In this document: positions 47,166 to 59,432 of the stretch, piece after piece
Numbering within the stretch: the first letter of the stretch is position 1
How the letters are laid out: each line of letters starts with the position of its first letter
Assembly: GCA_963383645.1 (NCBI GenBank)
Contig: OY726574.1
Coordinates: 53,743,477 to 53,807,476 of the forward strand
DNA length: 64,000 nucleotides
DNA from: Muscardinus avellanarius
Taxonomy: Eukaryota > Chordata > Mammalia > Rodentia > Gliridae
Direction: 5' to 3'
Made by a program: the position numbers and the translations under genes
The notes under the pieces: generated by a model
The model's input: only the letters and a program-made list of their open reading frames with translations
Told to the model about the DNA's origin: nothing
Databases searched by the model: none

Positions 47166-47483
47166 AAAAAAATAAAAAAGAAAGAAAGAATAAAAAATAG
47201 GGCTGGGGTGTAGCATGAAGGTAGAATGCCTCTGGGTTTTATCTCCAATACTGGAAAAAAAATTCAGGCCTCACAAGCTTAGGGCACAGGCAGGTGGGAG
47301 CCTGGAAGGATGGCAGGAAGGTGAAACAGAAAGCGCTTTTAGAAGCAATGTGAGAGCCACAAACCTTTGTGATTGAACAAACCCTGGGTTCTATTTTTAG
47401 AGGTTTCAAAGACACTGCTTTGTCTGAAGCCTGGCCCTGCCTAAATCTGCTGGAACATTCTACGGTTTATTATTAAAAAATAC

Positions 47484-47612
47484 AGTTTTATTTATTTATT
47501 TATTATAAAAATTTATTTATTTATTATAAAAATCTATTTATTTATTATAAATAAAAATTTATTTATTTATTATAAAAATTATTATAAAAATTTATTTATT
47601 TATTATAAAAAA
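47484..47612. repeat. AT-only tandem array
   Basis: Repeats of TTTATTTATTTATTATAAAA, about 20-22 bases, run about six times with length variation and a few inserted ATAAATAAA pieces. Almost no G or C is present. Confidence 0.9.
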
Positions 47613-49116
47613 AGTTCTGTCATCTGGTGTGCCAGGGAATTGTGCAAGGAGGGTGACAGCCTATGTTTTATGGATAAGCTGAGGAGCAGAATAGGGGAAG
47701 GAGAGAGAAGGGTCAGTCAGTCCTTGGTCCTTACAGGTCAAAGGCATTTGGACTAGATTTTGGGGTACAGGTCTGTAATCCCAGGGTGTGGGAGGCTGAG
47801 AAAAGAGAGTCGCAGGTTTGAGGCCAGCCTTGGCAATTTAGGAAGAGCCTGCTTTTTGTTTTTTGGTTTTTTTTTTTTTGGTGGTACTGGGGGTGGAACC
47901 CAGAGGCTTTCTACCTCCGGGCTATACTCCCAGACCTTTTTTGTATTTTATTTGGAAACAGGGTCTCACTAAGTTGCTGAGAGCCTCACTAAGTAGCCGA
48001 GGCTGGCTTCGAACTCGTGTGATCCTCCTGTCTCAGCCTCCCAAGCGGGTTGGGGGGATTACAAGCGTGCGCCACCACGCCTGGCTGAACCTGTTTTAAA
48101 ATAAAAAGTAAGCCAGGTATGGTGGCACATGCCTGTAATCCCAAAATTTGGGAGGCCGAGACAGGAGGACTGCAATTTCAAAGAAGTCAGTCTCAGAAAT
48201 TTAAGGAAATTCTCAGCAATTTAGTGAGACCCTGTTTCAAAATAATAAAATGGGGCTGGGGGTATCTATCACCCTGAGGTAGACTGCCCCTGGGTTCACT
48301 ATTCAGTACCACACAAAAATGAAAAATTAAAATTAAAAAATTAAAAATTAATTAAGTGGGGCGTGGTGGTGCATGCTTGTAATCCCAGCATTTGGGAGGC
48401 TGAGACAGGAGGATCACTGTTTGCAGACATCCCCAGCTACTTAGGCGCTTTGCAACTCAGTAAAACCGTGTTTAAAAATAAAGAATAAGAAATAGGGCTG
48501 GGGATGTATCTCGGAGGCAGAATGCCCCTGGGTTTCATCCCCATTACCGCAAAAAAAAAAAAAAAAGTAAAATAAAAAGTGGTGGTACATGCTTGTAATC
48601 CCAGTACTTGGGAGATTGAGACTGGACAATCGCAGGTTCGCAGCCAGCCTCAGGTACTTATGAGGGCTTCTGCAACTTTGTGAGACCCTGTTTCAAAATA
48701 AAGACTAAAATCGAACTGGGAGTGAAGCACAGGGGAGGAATGCCGGTGGGTCTATCCCCCAGTATTGAAAACAAAAAAATTTCCTGGGCGTGGCGGCCCA
48801 TGCCTATAATCTCAGTACTTGGAAGGCTGGGACAGGGGGATCGCAGGTTCGAAGCAATTTAGTGAGATTCTCAGAAACATGTAAGAAATAAATCTGGTTG
48901 GGGGTGTAGCTTGGAGGTAGAATGTCTCTGGGTTCAACCTCCAATACTGCAAAAAATAAAAAATAAATAAATAAAAATAGCCTGAGGGTATAGAGCGCCC
49001 CTGGGTTTAATCTCCAGTACCACTCAAAGAACCTATAGAAATTGCCCCAAAGGCAGGTCTGCAGCGCGGGTGGCCTGGGTGGTTTATTCCGGAAGACCCC
49101 GGGACGACAGTGCCCG

Positions 49117-49132
49117 CCGCTAGGGGGCGCTA
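49117..49132 (+). promoter_or_regulatory. CTCF-like motif at the ESCO1 promoter
   Basis: CCGCTAGGGGGCGCTA matches the CTCF core (CCRSYAGRKGGCGC-type) at nearly every position. It lies about 230-330 bases before the inferred first exon end. Occupancy cannot be told from sequence. Confidence 0.65.
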
Positions 49133-49359
49133 CCGCCCAGCGCTGCCCCTTGGGGCGCGCTCGCGGGGCCTCCCACTGCGCCTGCGCAGGCTCGCGGGTC
49201 CCCGACGCCCAGCCATCCGGGCCGGGTGCGAGCGCGGCGGCCATCTTTGTCTTGGGGAGCGTCCGCTGAGCGGGGCGCGGACCGGGCCGCCGCGCATGCG
49301 CACTCAGGCGGTCCAGGTGACGGGCTGACGCGGGGCGCCGGAAGTGTGGCGCTCGCGGG

Positions 49360-49448
49360 CGGGGCGCGGCCCGGAGCAGCCGAGCCCCGCGGTGCCCGGA
49401 TGTGAGGCGGAGCGGCCGCCAGTTGCAGCGGCGGCCGGCGACGGCGAG
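49360..49448 (+). other. ESCO1: ESCO1 exon 1 (non-coding, start inferred)
   Basis: A consensus donor, GGCGAG|GTAGGC, is present at 49449-49450 inside the island, directly after the ETS/NRF1 cluster. The start is inferred. The exon would be purely 5' UTR, since the known ESCO1 start codon lies over 12 kb downstream. Confidence 0.55.
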
Positions 49449-51390
49449 GTAGGCGGGCGCCCGGCGGCCCCTCGGCGCGTCCCCCGCGCTCCGCCGGCGC
49501 CGGGAGGGAGGGCGGGCGGGCCGGCGGGCCTCCCTGGCGCAGCCCCGCGCCGTGCCCGCCCGCCCGCGCCTTGCCTTCTCGCGGAGGCAGAGCCGGGCCG
49601 CCCACCTGCGCCCCGGCTGGCGACACCTGCCGCGGGGCCGGGCGGCCATCGCGGGGCCGGCGGTCGCCGCCGCCGAGTCGAGCCGAGCGCGGCCGGCCAA
49701 GGTCACGGGGCGGCGGCGGCGGGGCCGGGCGGGCGGGCGGGCGGACTTTGCAGCCCCGAGGTCGGCGGGGACCGAGTTCCCGGGCCGTGCGGTGTCCCTT
49801 ATCGCCGACCCTCCCGATAGCTTATCACGGGCTCAAGTCCAGAAATGGGAGGACCCTTCCCCTGCCCTCCCAGAACGCGGCGCGTGCGGAGATGTGCAGG
49901 GGGTGAGGGCTTGGCGGAGGAGGAAGGCGTCAGAGCGTCCAGATTGGAGTTCTATCAACCATGTTTTGTGAAGATTTGGCTGAAATGGGAGTCTTTAAGC
50001 AGGAAGTAATCAGAATACAGTATCTCTATGTGGTATTAGAAAAATGATCCCTTAATGTACATAGCCTTTGTAGAAAACAAAGTGCTGTTTAAGTGGGAAA
50101 AGACGCGAGTGGATTCCCCCTTTTATCGTTATTATTATTATTATTATTGAACCCAGGGGCGTTCTACCACTGACCGACACCCCCGGCCCTTTTTTATTTT
50201 GAAACTGCGTCTAGCTGAGTTAGGTTTGCTGGTCTCAATTTGCCATCTTCGATTTATCTCAGCCTCCCAAGTACTGGGATTACAGGTGCCTAACACCATG
50301 GCTGGCTGATAGGATTATTTATTTATTCATTCTTTTCCGGTACGGTGGATTGGAAACCAGGGTCGTTCCACCTCAGAGCTGCACCATTAGCCCCATTTTA
50401 ATTATTTGTTTGAAACAGGTTTTTTGCTAAATGGATGAGGCTAGCCGTGAACCTGCGATCCTTCTCTTTTAGCCTCCTAAATACCAGCATCGTGCACACC
50501 TGGCTTGAAATTACTTTTTTTTTTTTAACTCGAAAAACTTAAAAATTTTTACCAGCTACATGTCAATGGAATTAGACATGGGAGCAGGATGAGAAGTGCT
50601 TTAAAAGTGTTCAGTTTGAGCCTGGCATGGTGGCACATGGCTGTAATCCCAGCATCTGTGAGACTGAGATGGAAGGTCACTGGTTCAAAGCCTCAGCAAT
50701 TTAACAGATCTTGTTTGAAAAATAAATAAAATAGGGTTGGGGCATAGGTGTGGTGGTTCCTGCCTAGAATCTCAGCACAGGGGAGATTGAGACAGGACTG
50801 AGACCAGCCCTGTTTCAAAATAGAATAAAGCCAGGTGTTTTGGGGCATACTGGTAATCCCAGTGCTTGAGAGGCTGAGACAGGGGGATCACAGGTTTACA
50901 GTCAGCCCCAGCTAGTTAGTGAAGCCCTCTGAAAGTGGTAAGACCCTGTTTCAAAATTATAAAAAATAAGGCTGGGGGTGTAGCTCGAAGGTAGAATGCT
51001 CTTGGGTTTAATCCCTAGTTCCGCCAATAAAAAATAAATAGAAGGGTTTAGGATGTAGCTTGTAGGTAGACCAACCCTGGGTTCAATTTCTGGTGCCACC
51101 AAAATTTTTTTAATTTGGAAACTTCAAATTCAGGTCTACAGCATGTGAATAAATGAAAAACTAGGTCTGTAATAGAGCCACTTCCGTATTTTTATGTTTC
51201 TTAGGTGTGTTGTTTTGGAAGCAGCATTCTTTGAAAAAAATTTGCCTTGGCTTATGAACCACCTTAATCATTCTGTTTTGTGGAAAATAGGTATCATTTT
51301 TTCTTGCTCGATCAGTAATATAATTCGGTCTGAATAAGCTTTTTGTGCTCTTTTTTTAACATTTCCCCATTTTAGATTTTGTGGAATTTA

Positions 51391-51605
51391 TTTATTTATT
51401 TATTGGTGGCACTGGGGTGGAACCCAGAGGTTTTCTACCTCCAGGTTATACTCCCAGACCTTTTTTATATTTTATTTGGAAACAGAGTCTCACTAAGTTG
51501 CTGAGAGCCTCACTAAGTAGCTGAGGCTGGCTTTGAACCTGTGCGATCCTCCTGTCTCAGCCTCCCAAGAGCAGGGATTACAAGTGTGCGCCACCACTCC
51601 CGGCT
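51391..51605 (-). mobile_element. B1-dID-like SINE with 17-bp target-site duplication
   Basis: AGATTTTGTGGAATTTA at 51374-51390 recurs exactly at 51606-51622. Its tail is (TTTA)n at the left. GGTCTGGGAGTATA-type subfamily. Confidence 0.95.
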
Positions 51606-51783
51606 AGATTTTGTGGAATTTAAATTGATAAATTATCCTTCATGGAAGAACTAAAAAAGGACTCTAATTAATGAATACTGTTAATACCCTTTGCTAGATG
51701 GCTCTTTTTGTTAATTCATTAACACAGAGAACTTACTGTATTTATTCTAATAATGAAAGGGACCAAGGTTGCTTAGTTCAAAA

Positions 51784-51872
51784 TAATGGATTGTTTTTGT
51801 AATAGTTAAATATTTATCTGGGCACCCAAATTAATGGATTGTTTTTGTAATAGTTAAATATTTATCTGGGCA
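51784..51872. repeat. 48-bp tandem duplication beside a SINE head
   Basis: TAATGGATTGTTTTTGTAAT and TAGTTAAATATTTATCTGGG occur twice, 48 bases apart. The second copy runs straight into a plus-strand SINE head. It may mark a slipped insertion. Confidence 0.88.
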
Positions 51873-53226
51873 TGGTGCTGGCGCATGCTTGTAATCCCAG
51901 TACTTATGTGGCTGAGACAGGAGGATCACAGGTTCTTGGCCAGCCTCAGCAACTTGTGAGGCCCTCTGCAATTTAGTGAGAGCCTATTTATTTATTTGAT
52001 ACTGGGGGTGGTATCCAGGGGCATTCTACCTCTGAGCTACACTCAGAGTTTAGGATGTAGCTTGTAGGTAGACTCCCAGCCTTATTTTTTATTCTTTATT
52101 TTGAAACGCCTGGCTTGTGAGACCCTATTTCAACAAATACCGTTGAGTTCAATCCCCAGTACCACACACACACACAAAAGTTAAATATCTTTATGACTTT
52201 ATTAGCAGTTTGTAGAGTTCTTTGAGTACCCTCTACTGAAGGTATTAAGTTTAAACGACAGACACTAACTTTAGTAAAATGTTAACAATAGGTAATTCAT
52301 ACAAGAACTATGTAAACCTTTCTGAAACCCAACTTTTATATTTTTCTGTTCCTCTGAGAAAATTCTGTGACTTTATTTCTGCAAAAGTTCTGTAGTGCAG
52401 CCAGGCTTGGTGGCACACACCTGTAATCCCAGTACTTGGGAGGCTGAGATAGGAGGATAGCAGGTTCAAATACAGCCTTAATGAGACTGTCAGCAACCTA
52501 GTGAGATGCTGTTTCAAAACAACAACAACAACAACAACAAAAATGGGCTGGGAGTGCAGCTTAGAGGTAGAATTCCCTGGATTCAGTCCCCAAGTACCCC
52601 CCCCACACACACACACACAAGTTTATCATACATTCCTTATACAACTGTAATTACTTTTTTTTTTTTTTTTGTGGTACTGGGGATGGAACCCAGGGGCATT
52701 CTACCTCCAAGCTACACCCCCAGCCCTATTTTTTATTCTTTATTTTGAAACAGGTTCACTGAGTTGCAAAGGGCCTCTTCACTAAGTAGTAGCTGAGGCA
52801 GTCCACTAACTGCAATCCTCCTGTCTCAGCCTCCCAAATGCTGGGGTTACAAAAATGTGCTCCCATGCCTAACTTCCCCAGCCTTATTTTCTAACTTTTA
52901 TTCTGAAACAGGGTCTCACTAAGTTGCTGAGGCTTGGAACTTGTGATTCTCCTGTCTAGACCTCCCTAGTTTTGGGATTATGGGCATGCGCCACCATGCC
53001 CAGCATGGGGATCTCTTGACAGTCTTAAAGATTATGTAGGACTCCAAATAGGATATTGATGGTTACTGTATTAGAAATTAAGTATATTTGCTAATTCATT
53101 TCAAATGCAGATTAAACTACAGATTAAAATAAGTAACTTTTAAATGAAAAACAACTATATTTCCAAAACGTTTACTGGAATCAATCAACGAATTGATCTT
53201 TTATACTTGTTTGGTTCTGATCTCAG

Positions 53227-53296
53227 GAACACCTTAAAAGAGTCTCTGGAGCGCTTAAGAATTCCGGTACCAAACATTGAGAACTATTATTTCAAG
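53227..53296 (+). other. ESCO1: Candidate ESCO1 5' UTR exon 2 (70 bp)
   Basis: A 70-base unique segment in a rare SINE-free island (about 53030-53320) is bounded by TTGGTTCTGATCTCAG and TTTCAAG|GTAATT. It is neither SINE nor obviously coding. Its place between the promoter and the coding exon makes it a likely leader exon. A 66-codon open frame overlaps it but starts in intron sequence and crosses both splice sites, so it is not called. Confidence 0.5.
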
Positions 53297-53324
53297 GTAA
53301 TTGAACGTGTAGAATTAATGTTGG

Positions 53325-53400
53325 GGCCTGGGGATGTAGTTTAGTGGTAGAGTGCCTGGGTGATATGGGCCAGGTCTTGGGTTTGATCCTCAGCATGGCT
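53325..53400 (+). mobile_element. Stand-alone ID-like SINE (tRNA-derived)
   Basis: GGCCTGGGGATGTAGTTTAG, then TGGTAGAGTGCC, then GGTTTGATCCTCAGC. Unlike the composite SINEs, this one keeps sequence between the A and B boxes, so it looks like a separate, older ID-type element. It begins about 30 bases after the candidate leader exon. Confidence 0.7.
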
Positions 53401-54830
53401 TAGAAAGAAAATTTAGTTATTGAAGCTGAAGGAAATGATAATATAGAAGTGAGTTGTCAAGGTGAAACCAGGAGTATCTAAGGAAATGCTCTGTATGCTG
53501 TATTCATTCATTCATTTATTTATTGGGGTTCTGGGGGTTGAACCCAGAGGGGGCTCTACCACTGAGCTACAGTCCCAGTCCTTTTTATTTTTTATTTTAT
53601 TTTATTTTTATTTTATTTTATTTTTTGCAAGTCTGGGGATGGAACCCAGAGGCATTTGACCTCCAAGCTACACCCCCTACCCAATTTTTTTATTCTTTAT
53701 TTTGAAACAGTCTGAGTTGCGAAGAGCCTTGCTAAGTAGCTGAGGCTGTCCGCGAACCGTGATCCTCCGGTCTCAGCCTCCCGAATGCTGGGATTACAAG
53801 CGTGCACCACCATGCCCGGCTCTATTTTTTATTTTAAAACAGGGTTTCCCTAAGTTATCATGTGGTGGCCTCCAACCTACCATTTTCCTTTCTCAGTATC
53901 CTATGTCCTGGAATTTTAGGCACACATGCATGTGCTACTGTCAGGCTGTTTTGTTTATCTACTTAAAAAGTTCGTCCTGGAGCTTCTCATCTCAGTCTAA
54001 GTAAAAGCAAAGGTTCATTGTTAACTGTTAACTACTTTCTCCTTTCTGGGTTTTTTATTTTGTTTTATTTTGATACTGGTGATTGAACTCAGGGTTGTTC
54101 TACCTCTGAGCTATGCCCCCAGCGCTTTTTATTTTAAAATAAGGTCTTGCTAAATTGCTGAGGGTGGCCTTGAACCTGTGATGATAGTTCTACCACTGAT
54201 CTATATTCCCAGCTCAGTAGATTTTCTACCTGTTGTATACACACTTATATATGATACATTTTTCTTTTTTACCATTTTTCTTTTTTCCAGTATTGGGGAT
54301 TGAATCTCAGGGCATTCTACCTCTCCAAGTTATATCCCCAGTCCTATTTTTTATTCTTTATTTTAAAACGGTCTCACTAGGTTGCAGAGAGCCTAACCTG
54401 CAATCCTCCTGTCTCAACCTCCCAAGTACTGGGTACGTGCCACCATGCCCATACCATTTTCATTTTTTAAAAAATGGTGCTGGATATTGAACCCAGGGAT
54501 ATTTGCCTCTGAGCCATACCCCAGCCCTGTTTTTTTTTTTTTTTCCCCTGATACTGGTTATGGAACCTAGGGGCATTCTGACCTCCGAGTTGCTCCCCCA
54601 TTCCTAGTTTTTATTCTTTGTTTTGTAACAGGGTCTCACTGAGTTGCAAAGGGCATAAGTAGCTGAGGTTGTCTGCGAACCTGTGATACTCCTGTGTTAG
54701 CCTCCCAGGTGTTGGGATTACAAGCATGGGTCACCACGCTCGGCTCCTATTTTTTTTAATTTTTTATTTTGAAACAGAGTCTCACTAAGTTGTGGAGGGC
54801 ATAAGTTACTGAGGCTGACCTCAAACCTTT

Positions 54831-55007
54831 TTTGGTGGTACTGGGGTTCCTGGAAGCCCTTCTACCTCCGGGCTACACTCCCAGACCTATTTTATATTTT
54901 TTTAATTTGGAAACAGGGTCTCTTAAACCAGCGAGGCAGCGCGATCCTCCTGTCTCCGCCACCTCCCAAGCTCTGGGATTACAAGCGTGTGCCACCACGC
55001 CCAGCTA
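54831..55007 (-). mobile_element. B1-dID-like SINE nested in another SINE
   Basis: ACCTCAAACCTTT at 54818-54830 recurs at 55008-55020. The host minus-strand SINE continues on both sides. GGAACCCC-tail subfamily. Confidence 0.93.
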
Positions 55008-56223
55008 ACCTCAAACCTTTGATCCTCCTGTCGCCACCTCTGAAGTATTGGGTTTAGGAAAGTGCGCACTACACCTGGCATATTGATTTATATGTCTTAT
55101 GAAATTATTTTATACTTAGTTTATGTACTTGCTGAATCTAATGACTGCCAGAATTCTGCCATGGCATTCTGTTTCTCATATGAGTGAGAAAAATATAAAT
55201 AGTAAGCTATTTCTCTTTTGGGCATTTTGACTGTTTTCTCATATAAATGCTGGTTATGTCATCATTGCTGCTATTAATCTTTTTCTGGCATCAGATGGTA
55301 GTGTAATAAACTATGGAGAAGGAGCATGACAGCTCTTTAAGATACCACAGTGGTAGCTGGGCCTGGTGGCTCCCGCTTGTAATCCGCAAGTACTGACTTG
55401 GGAGGATGAGACAGGAGGATTGCAGGTTTGCAGCCAGCCTCAGCTATTAGTCCCTTTGCAAATTAGTGAGACCCTGTTTCAAAATAAAGAATAAAAAGTA
55501 AGGCTGGTAGAGGTAGAATGCCTCTGGATTCAATCTCCAGTGCCACAAAAAAGTAAAGAGTGAAAAGGGATGGGGGTGTAGTTTGGAGGTAGAACGCTCC
55601 TTGGTTCAATCGCCATACATACACACAATGAACTGGTAGAGGAAGAGAGCTTAAAAATTGCATTAAAAAGTAAGGTGCTCGCGCTTGGGAGGCGGAGACA
55701 GGAGGATCGTGCAGGTTCGAAGCCAGCCCCGTTGGCTTTTAAGAAACCCTGTTTCCAAATAAAAATATAAAATAGGTCTGGGAGTGTAGCCCGGAGGTAG
55801 AAGGGCTTCCAGGAACCCCAGTACCACCAAAAAAAAAAAAAAAAAAAAAAAGGTAAGGTGCTGTGACGGCACATCCCTGTAATCCTAACTACTTGGGAGG
55901 CTGAGGCAGAGAGATTGTTTGGGCAACAGTGCAAGACCCTGACTTAAAAACCAAAAACTTTAGCCGGGCGTGGCAGCGCAGGCTTGTAATCCCCACGCTT
56001 GGGAGGCCGAGACAGGAGGATCGCACAGGTTCGAAGCCAGCCTCAGCTACTTAGTGAGGCTTTCAGCAACTTAGTGAGACCCTGTTTCCAAATAAAATAT
56101 AAAAAAGGTCTGGGAGTATAGCCTGGAGGTAGAAAGCTTCTGGGTTCCACCCCCAGTATCACACACAAAAAATAAATAAAATATGATTTAAAAGAAAACA
56201 ACTACATACACATACATATAAAT

Positions 56224-56266
56224 TTGTGTGTGTGTGTGTGTGTGTGTGTGTACACACACACACACA
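56224..56266. repeat. (TG)n-(AC)n palindromic tract
   Basis: A (TG)n run is followed without break by TACACACACACAC, so the two halves are complementary and could form a hairpin or Z-DNA-prone stretch. Confidence 0.85.
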
Positions 56267-57190
56267 TGAGGAATTTCCCATATTTGTCTTTTGTTTTAAT
56301 TAATAATGTTGAACTTTACTGAATACCTATTTCAGACTTTTGAGAATATTGTAAGAGTTTTATGATTTATTTTTCCTGTCATACAAATAGGAAAAATTCA
56401 TCATAGGAAAAATATTATTATTATTATTATTTGTGTGTGTGTGGTACTAGGGGTTGAACCCTAGGGAGGGCATTCTACCTCTAAGCTACACCTCCAGCAC
56501 TGTTTTATTCTTTATTTTGAAACGGGGTCTCACAAAGTTGTGGAGGCTGGCCAAGAACCTGTGATCCTCCTGTCTCAGCCTCCAAAGTGTTAAGATTACA
56601 GGTGTGTGGCACCATGCCTGGCCCAAGATTTATTATGGCTGGTGAGGTAGCACATGCCTTTAATACCGGTTGAGGGAGGATTACAAGTTCGAGGCCAGCT
56701 TGTGAGGCTTAGAGCCTGTATCAAAATAAAAAGGCCTGGGGTTGGATATCTCAGGGTTCAACCCCCAGTACTACAGATAAAAAAGATGATTATAAATATA
56801 CATTGTACACTTTATATGATAAACTTTATTTGGTCACAGAGAATTTATTTATTTTTTGTTGTACTGAGGGTGGAACCCAGGGGCTTTTCTACTTCTGGGC
56901 TATACTCCCAGACCTATTTTATACCTTATTTGGAAACAGGGTCTCACTAAATTGCAGAGAGCCTCACTCAGTAGCTGAGGCTGGCTTCCAACCTGAACCT
57001 GTGGGATCCTCCTGTCTCAGCCTCCCAAACTCTAGTGTGTGCCATCACACCCCGCTCCCAGCCCTATTTTTTATTCGGTTTTTGAAAGAGTTTCACTAAG
57101 TAGCTGAGGCTGTCCTGGAATTGCATCAGCCTCCCAAATGCTGGGATTAAAAGCATGCACTACCATGACTGGCTTGTTGACCTTTTGGAT

Positions 57191-57233
57191 TCCCTCCCTC
57201 CCTCCCTCCCTCCCTCTCTCCCTCCCTCCCTCC
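57191..57233. repeat. (CCCT)n tract, G-rich on the minus strand
   Basis: CCCTCCCTCCCTCCCTCCCT with one CTCT break. The minus strand has repeated GGGA blocks that fit a G-quadruplex pattern. Confidence 0.88.
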
Positions 57234-59432
57234 TTTTTGATGAGTGTATTCAGATTTCTTGCTCATTTTTCTCTTCAGTTGACTTTTTTTGGGGAATACT
57301 GCAGATGGAACCCAGGGGCATTCTATCTCTGAGCTATACTTCCAGCCCTTTGTTATTTTCTTTTCTGCAGTACCAGGGATTGAACCCAGGGGCATTCTAC
57401 CTCCAGCTACACCCCCAGCCCTATTTTTAACTCTTTATTTTGAAAGGGGTTTCACTAAGTTGCAGAGGGCCTCACTAAGTAGCTGAGGCTGGGCACAAAC
57501 CCAAGATCTTCCTGTTCTTCCTCCCAGTACTGAGATTACAGGGTGCACCACCATACCTTGCTTATTCTTTTATTTTTAAACAAAATCTCACTAAGTTGCT
57601 GAGGCTGGCCATGAACCTATGATTTTTCTGTTTCAGTCTTCCAAGTACCAGCGTTACAAGTATGTGCCACCATGCTTGGCTTCAGTTGGCTATTTTATTG
57701 AATTGTAGAATGTCTTTTTTTTTTTTCCTTCAGTACTGGGGATTGAATTCAGGGGCAGTCTACCTCTGAATTCCTTTTTTTTTCTTTATTTTGAAACAGG
57801 ATCTCACTAAGTGTTGTAGGACATTACTAAGTAGCTGAGTCTGGCTGCGAACCCGGATCCTCCTGTCAGCCTCCCAAGTATTGGGATTACAAGAGTGCAC
57901 CACCACTCCTGGCAGGATGTCTTACATATGATCTGTCCTTTCTAGGTTATGTTTCACCCTCACATTTAATGTCTATACTCAGGCTGTTTGACTTCGCACT
58001 TGTGGTAGACTAGGAGTTGGTAAATTATCCTTTGAACCAGATTTGGACAGTTTTCCTCTCAACCCCCACTGTCCCATCCCATGAGCTAAAAAAGACTTAT
58101 ATTTTTAAAGGTTATAATAAAGAAGAATATGTGAGAGATTGTATGTGACCTGCAAAGCCTAAAATACTTGCTGCCCAGGCCTTTACAGGACGAGCATATC
58201 AGGTGAGTTCATTCATGATAATGAATTTGGTTTGATCAAGCCTTGTATTCGATCTCCCTTGATGTTTTCCCAAACCAGGCAGGGTGGCGCCCATCTGTAA
58301 TCCCAGTATTTGGGAGGCCGAGACAGGAGGATTGTAGGTTCCAACCCAGCCCCAGCAACTTAGCAAGATCCTATTTTCAAATAAAAACTGAAAAGGGCTG
58401 AGGCTAGAGCTCAGAGGTAGAATGGCTCTGGGCTCTATCAGTAACAGTAAAGAAAAAGGAAAAAAGGAAAAAAGAAAGCTAATATTCTCCGTACTTTTGG
58501 TATTAATAGTGTAATGGCTGTTTTCCTCTAGAAATGGTTTCTCATTTTTCTGGATGGTATTAGAATCTGATTCTTCTCAAATGACTGAGGAAAATTGATA
58601 TTTTCTTTTGAGATACCTGTTCCAATTGGAGTAACCAAAAGATTGGGTTTTTTGTTTGTTTTTTTGGTACTGGGGATTCAACCCACGTGCATTCTCCTTC
58701 TGAGCTGCACCTCTAGTGGCTTTTTATTTTTGTCTGGATACAAGGTCTCGCTAGGTTACTAAGAGTCTGGAAGGTTGCTGAGGCTGCCCTCAAATCTCTG
58801 ATTATCTTATTTTAGCTTCTCAAGTAACTAGGATTATAGGTGTGCATTACCATGCCCATTTTTTTTTTAACTAAGAATTGAACTCAGGAGTGTTCTACCT
58901 TTGAGCTATACTCCCAGTCCTCTTTTTTATTTGGAAACAGGATCTCACTTAAGTTGCTGAGGCTGGCCTCAAACCCACAACCTTCCTGTGTCAGCCTCCC
59001 AAGTACTGGTTTTACAGATGTGTGCTAACCAGGCCCAGTTTTTTTTTTTTTTTTCAATACTGGGGATGAGATCTAGCGGCATTCTACCTTTGAGTACACC
59101 CTCATCCCTATTGTTTATTCTTTATTTTTGAAACAGGGTCTCACTGAGTTGCATAAGGGCCTCAGTAAGTAGCTGAGACTGTCTGAGAACGGTGATCCTC
59201 CTGTCTCAGCCTACCAAATGCTGGGATTACAAGTGTGCACTACTATGCCTGGCCCAGTCCATCATTTTTTTTCTATGTATGTGTTATATATGCTTATACA
59301 TATTCATGTATATACCTACGTATACTCACACATATGTGTGCACTGTTTATCCTCAAATAGGATTTTATTTTTACCAGGTTAATCAATCATATGTGCTCAC
59401 ATTATGAATTGTTTTCTGTATTTTAAAACTTT

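Larger units (their letters stand above)
44695..49039. repeat. Gap between the retroviral element and the ESCO1 promoter
   Basis: SINEs cover 44695-45075, 45240-45530, 45650-46010, 46385-47255, 47872-48090 and 48105-49030. (CA)n lies at 45080-45127. Non-SINE parts are 46060-46380 (with the 80-bp duplication), 47265-47470 and 47620-47760. An AT-rich array occupies 47484-47610. No gene is seen. Confidence 0.8.
49040..49900 (+). promoter_or_regulatory. ESCO1: ESCO1 CpG-island promoter
   Basis: An 850-bp CpG-dense block breaks the SINE-rich background. By eye it contains a CTCF-like core at 49117-49132, a YY1-like GCGGCCATCTT near 49236-49247, a palindromic NRF1-type GCGCATGCGC at 49292-49301, and an ETS-type CCGGAAGTG at 49338-49346. 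The ETS and YY1 sites lie just before the inferred first exon. No TATA box is seen. Large open frames on both strands here are a by-product of the high GC content. Confidence 0.85.
49901..53226. repeat. ESCO1 intron 1
   Basis: Unique sequence to about 50130. SINEs follow at about 50140-50510, 50610-51105, 51391-51605, 51870-52170, 52395-52615 and 52665-53005. Unique parts are 51110-51373, 51622-51870 and 53010-53226. (ACA)n and C/CA runs lie at 52518-52542 and 52598-52619. Confidence 0.8.

Noticed and set aside
48804..49706. 300-codon minus-strand open frame across the ESCO1 CpG island
   Set aside because: It runs from high-GC promoter sequence straight into SINE sequence, which translates to the recurrent LPPSYTPN-type SINE peptide; it has no homology I recognise.
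53144..53344. 66-codon frame MKNNYISKTF considered as a coding exon
   Set aside because: It starts in the intron, crosses strong splice sites at 53227 and 53296, and the transcript start codon lies far downstream; the segment is better taken as a 5' UTR exon.
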